Positions 5,033 to 5,404 of a stretch of DNA of 5,404 nt are shown piece after piece. The notes beneath the pieces were generated by a model. It was not told where the DNA came from and ran no database searches. It saw only the letters and a program-made list of their open reading frames with translations. Within the stretch, counting starts at the first letter, position 1. Every line of letters starts with the position of its first letter. The DNA is from Nitrospira sp. (GTDB lineage Bacteria > Nitrospirota > Nitrospiria > Nitrospirales > Nitrospiraceae), in contig JAJFBJ010000178.1 in NCBI GenBank assembly GCA_020697375.1, positions 1 to 5,404 on the forward strand, given 5' to 3'. The translations under genes were made by a program, and so were the position numbers.

Positions 5033-5404
5033 ATGGCCGGATCTCACCCACCGTCGCCTCCCATAGCGCCCTTCTCCGATCCGATTCTCGCGGCTCGCCT
5101 GGAGGCCTTGAAGCAATTGGCCGATAGGTTGACCGACCGCGTCGCCGTCATGGATCGAGACTTCAACCTGGTCTATGCCAATGACAAGGCATGGGACAGC
5201 GAAGGGTCATCGGCTGCGGTCGCCAAACCGGCCAAGTGTTACGAAGCCTTCATCCAGCGGGCGGATCCATGCGGAACATGCCCCGCCACTACCGTCTTCG
5301 AGACGCGTGAGGTCCGCACGGTTTCCTGCGCCGGTTCCGTGGATGGCACGGCCTGCGGCATGCATCAGGCTTTTCCGCTCATGTCGGCCTCGGGCGATGT
5401 CGGG
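5033..5404 (+). CDS. PAS-domain sensor protein with Cys-rich motif, 3' end outside window
   Basis: The frame is open to the window edge and gives 124 residues from the ATG at 5033. After a Pro-rich start and a short helix (about 17-34), a PAS fold begins (VAVMDRDFNLVYANDKAW, 37-54). It is followed by a Cys motif: C69 in KCY, then C80 and C83 in PCGTCP, with further cysteines at 99 and 108. PAS domains with this C-x10-C-x2-CP pattern are known from sensor kinases and regulators of anaerobic and environmental bacteria, where a redox or metal role is often suspected. In-frame ATGs at 4934 and 4955 would extend it. They lack a good ribosome binding site, overlap the repeat array and use less GC-rich third positions, so 5033 is preferred, though its own site is also weak. 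The missing part is probably a kinase or another signalling output (inference). Confidence 0.75.
   Translation, partial: MAGSHPPSPPIAPFSDPILAARLEALKQLADRLTDRVAVMDRDFNLVYANDKAWDSEGSSAAVAKPAKCYEAFIQRADPCGTCPATTVFETREVRTVSCAGSVDGTACGMHQAFPLMSASGDVG

Overview
The window is a two-component signalling locus with everything on the + strand. Content and style (moderately GC-rich by eye, NtrC-type regulator, multi-PAS kinase with an integral-membrane N-terminus, PAS domains of the kind common in Nitrospirota and the Geobacter/Desulfo- groups) suggest an environmental Gram-negative bacterium. Nitrospira-like is my best guess, but no marker gene fixes the taxon.

Layout. Positions 1-116 are an upstream leader with a weak promoter candidate and a clear ribosome binding site. 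Positions 117-1493 encode an NtrC-family response regulator (receiver, sigma-54 AAA+, Fis-type HTH). Positions 1532-4219 encode its probable partner, a membrane histidine kinase with about four TM segments, a coiled coil, four PAS domains, and NtrB-like HisKA and HATPase_c domains. Positions 4220-4551 hold no credible gene but are rich in signals: two near-identical dyad sites exactly 63 bp apart, a weak terminator candidate with a T6 run, a 7-bp hairpin, and a near-perfect sigma-54 promoter (TGGCAC-N5-TTGC). Positions 4552-4929 encode a stand-alone receiver, closely similar to the receiver of the NtrC-type protein. Positions 4930-5032 hold repeated ATGGC-NN-ATGG elements, one inverted. From about 5033 to the window edge is the N-terminal part of a PAS protein with a Cys-rich motif.

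How they may work together (inference). The membrane kinase phosphorylates the NtrC-type activator. The activator may bind the paired upstream dyads, which lie about six helical turns apart and roughly 210-270 bp upstream of the predicted start site, and open the sigma-54 promoter. That promoter would make the stand-alone receiver and possibly the downstream PAS protein. The stand-alone receiver could act as a competing phosphate acceptor or as the link to the second PAS protein. The window is thus a plausible self-contained circuit of activator, enhancer, sigma-54 promoter and secondary signalling module.
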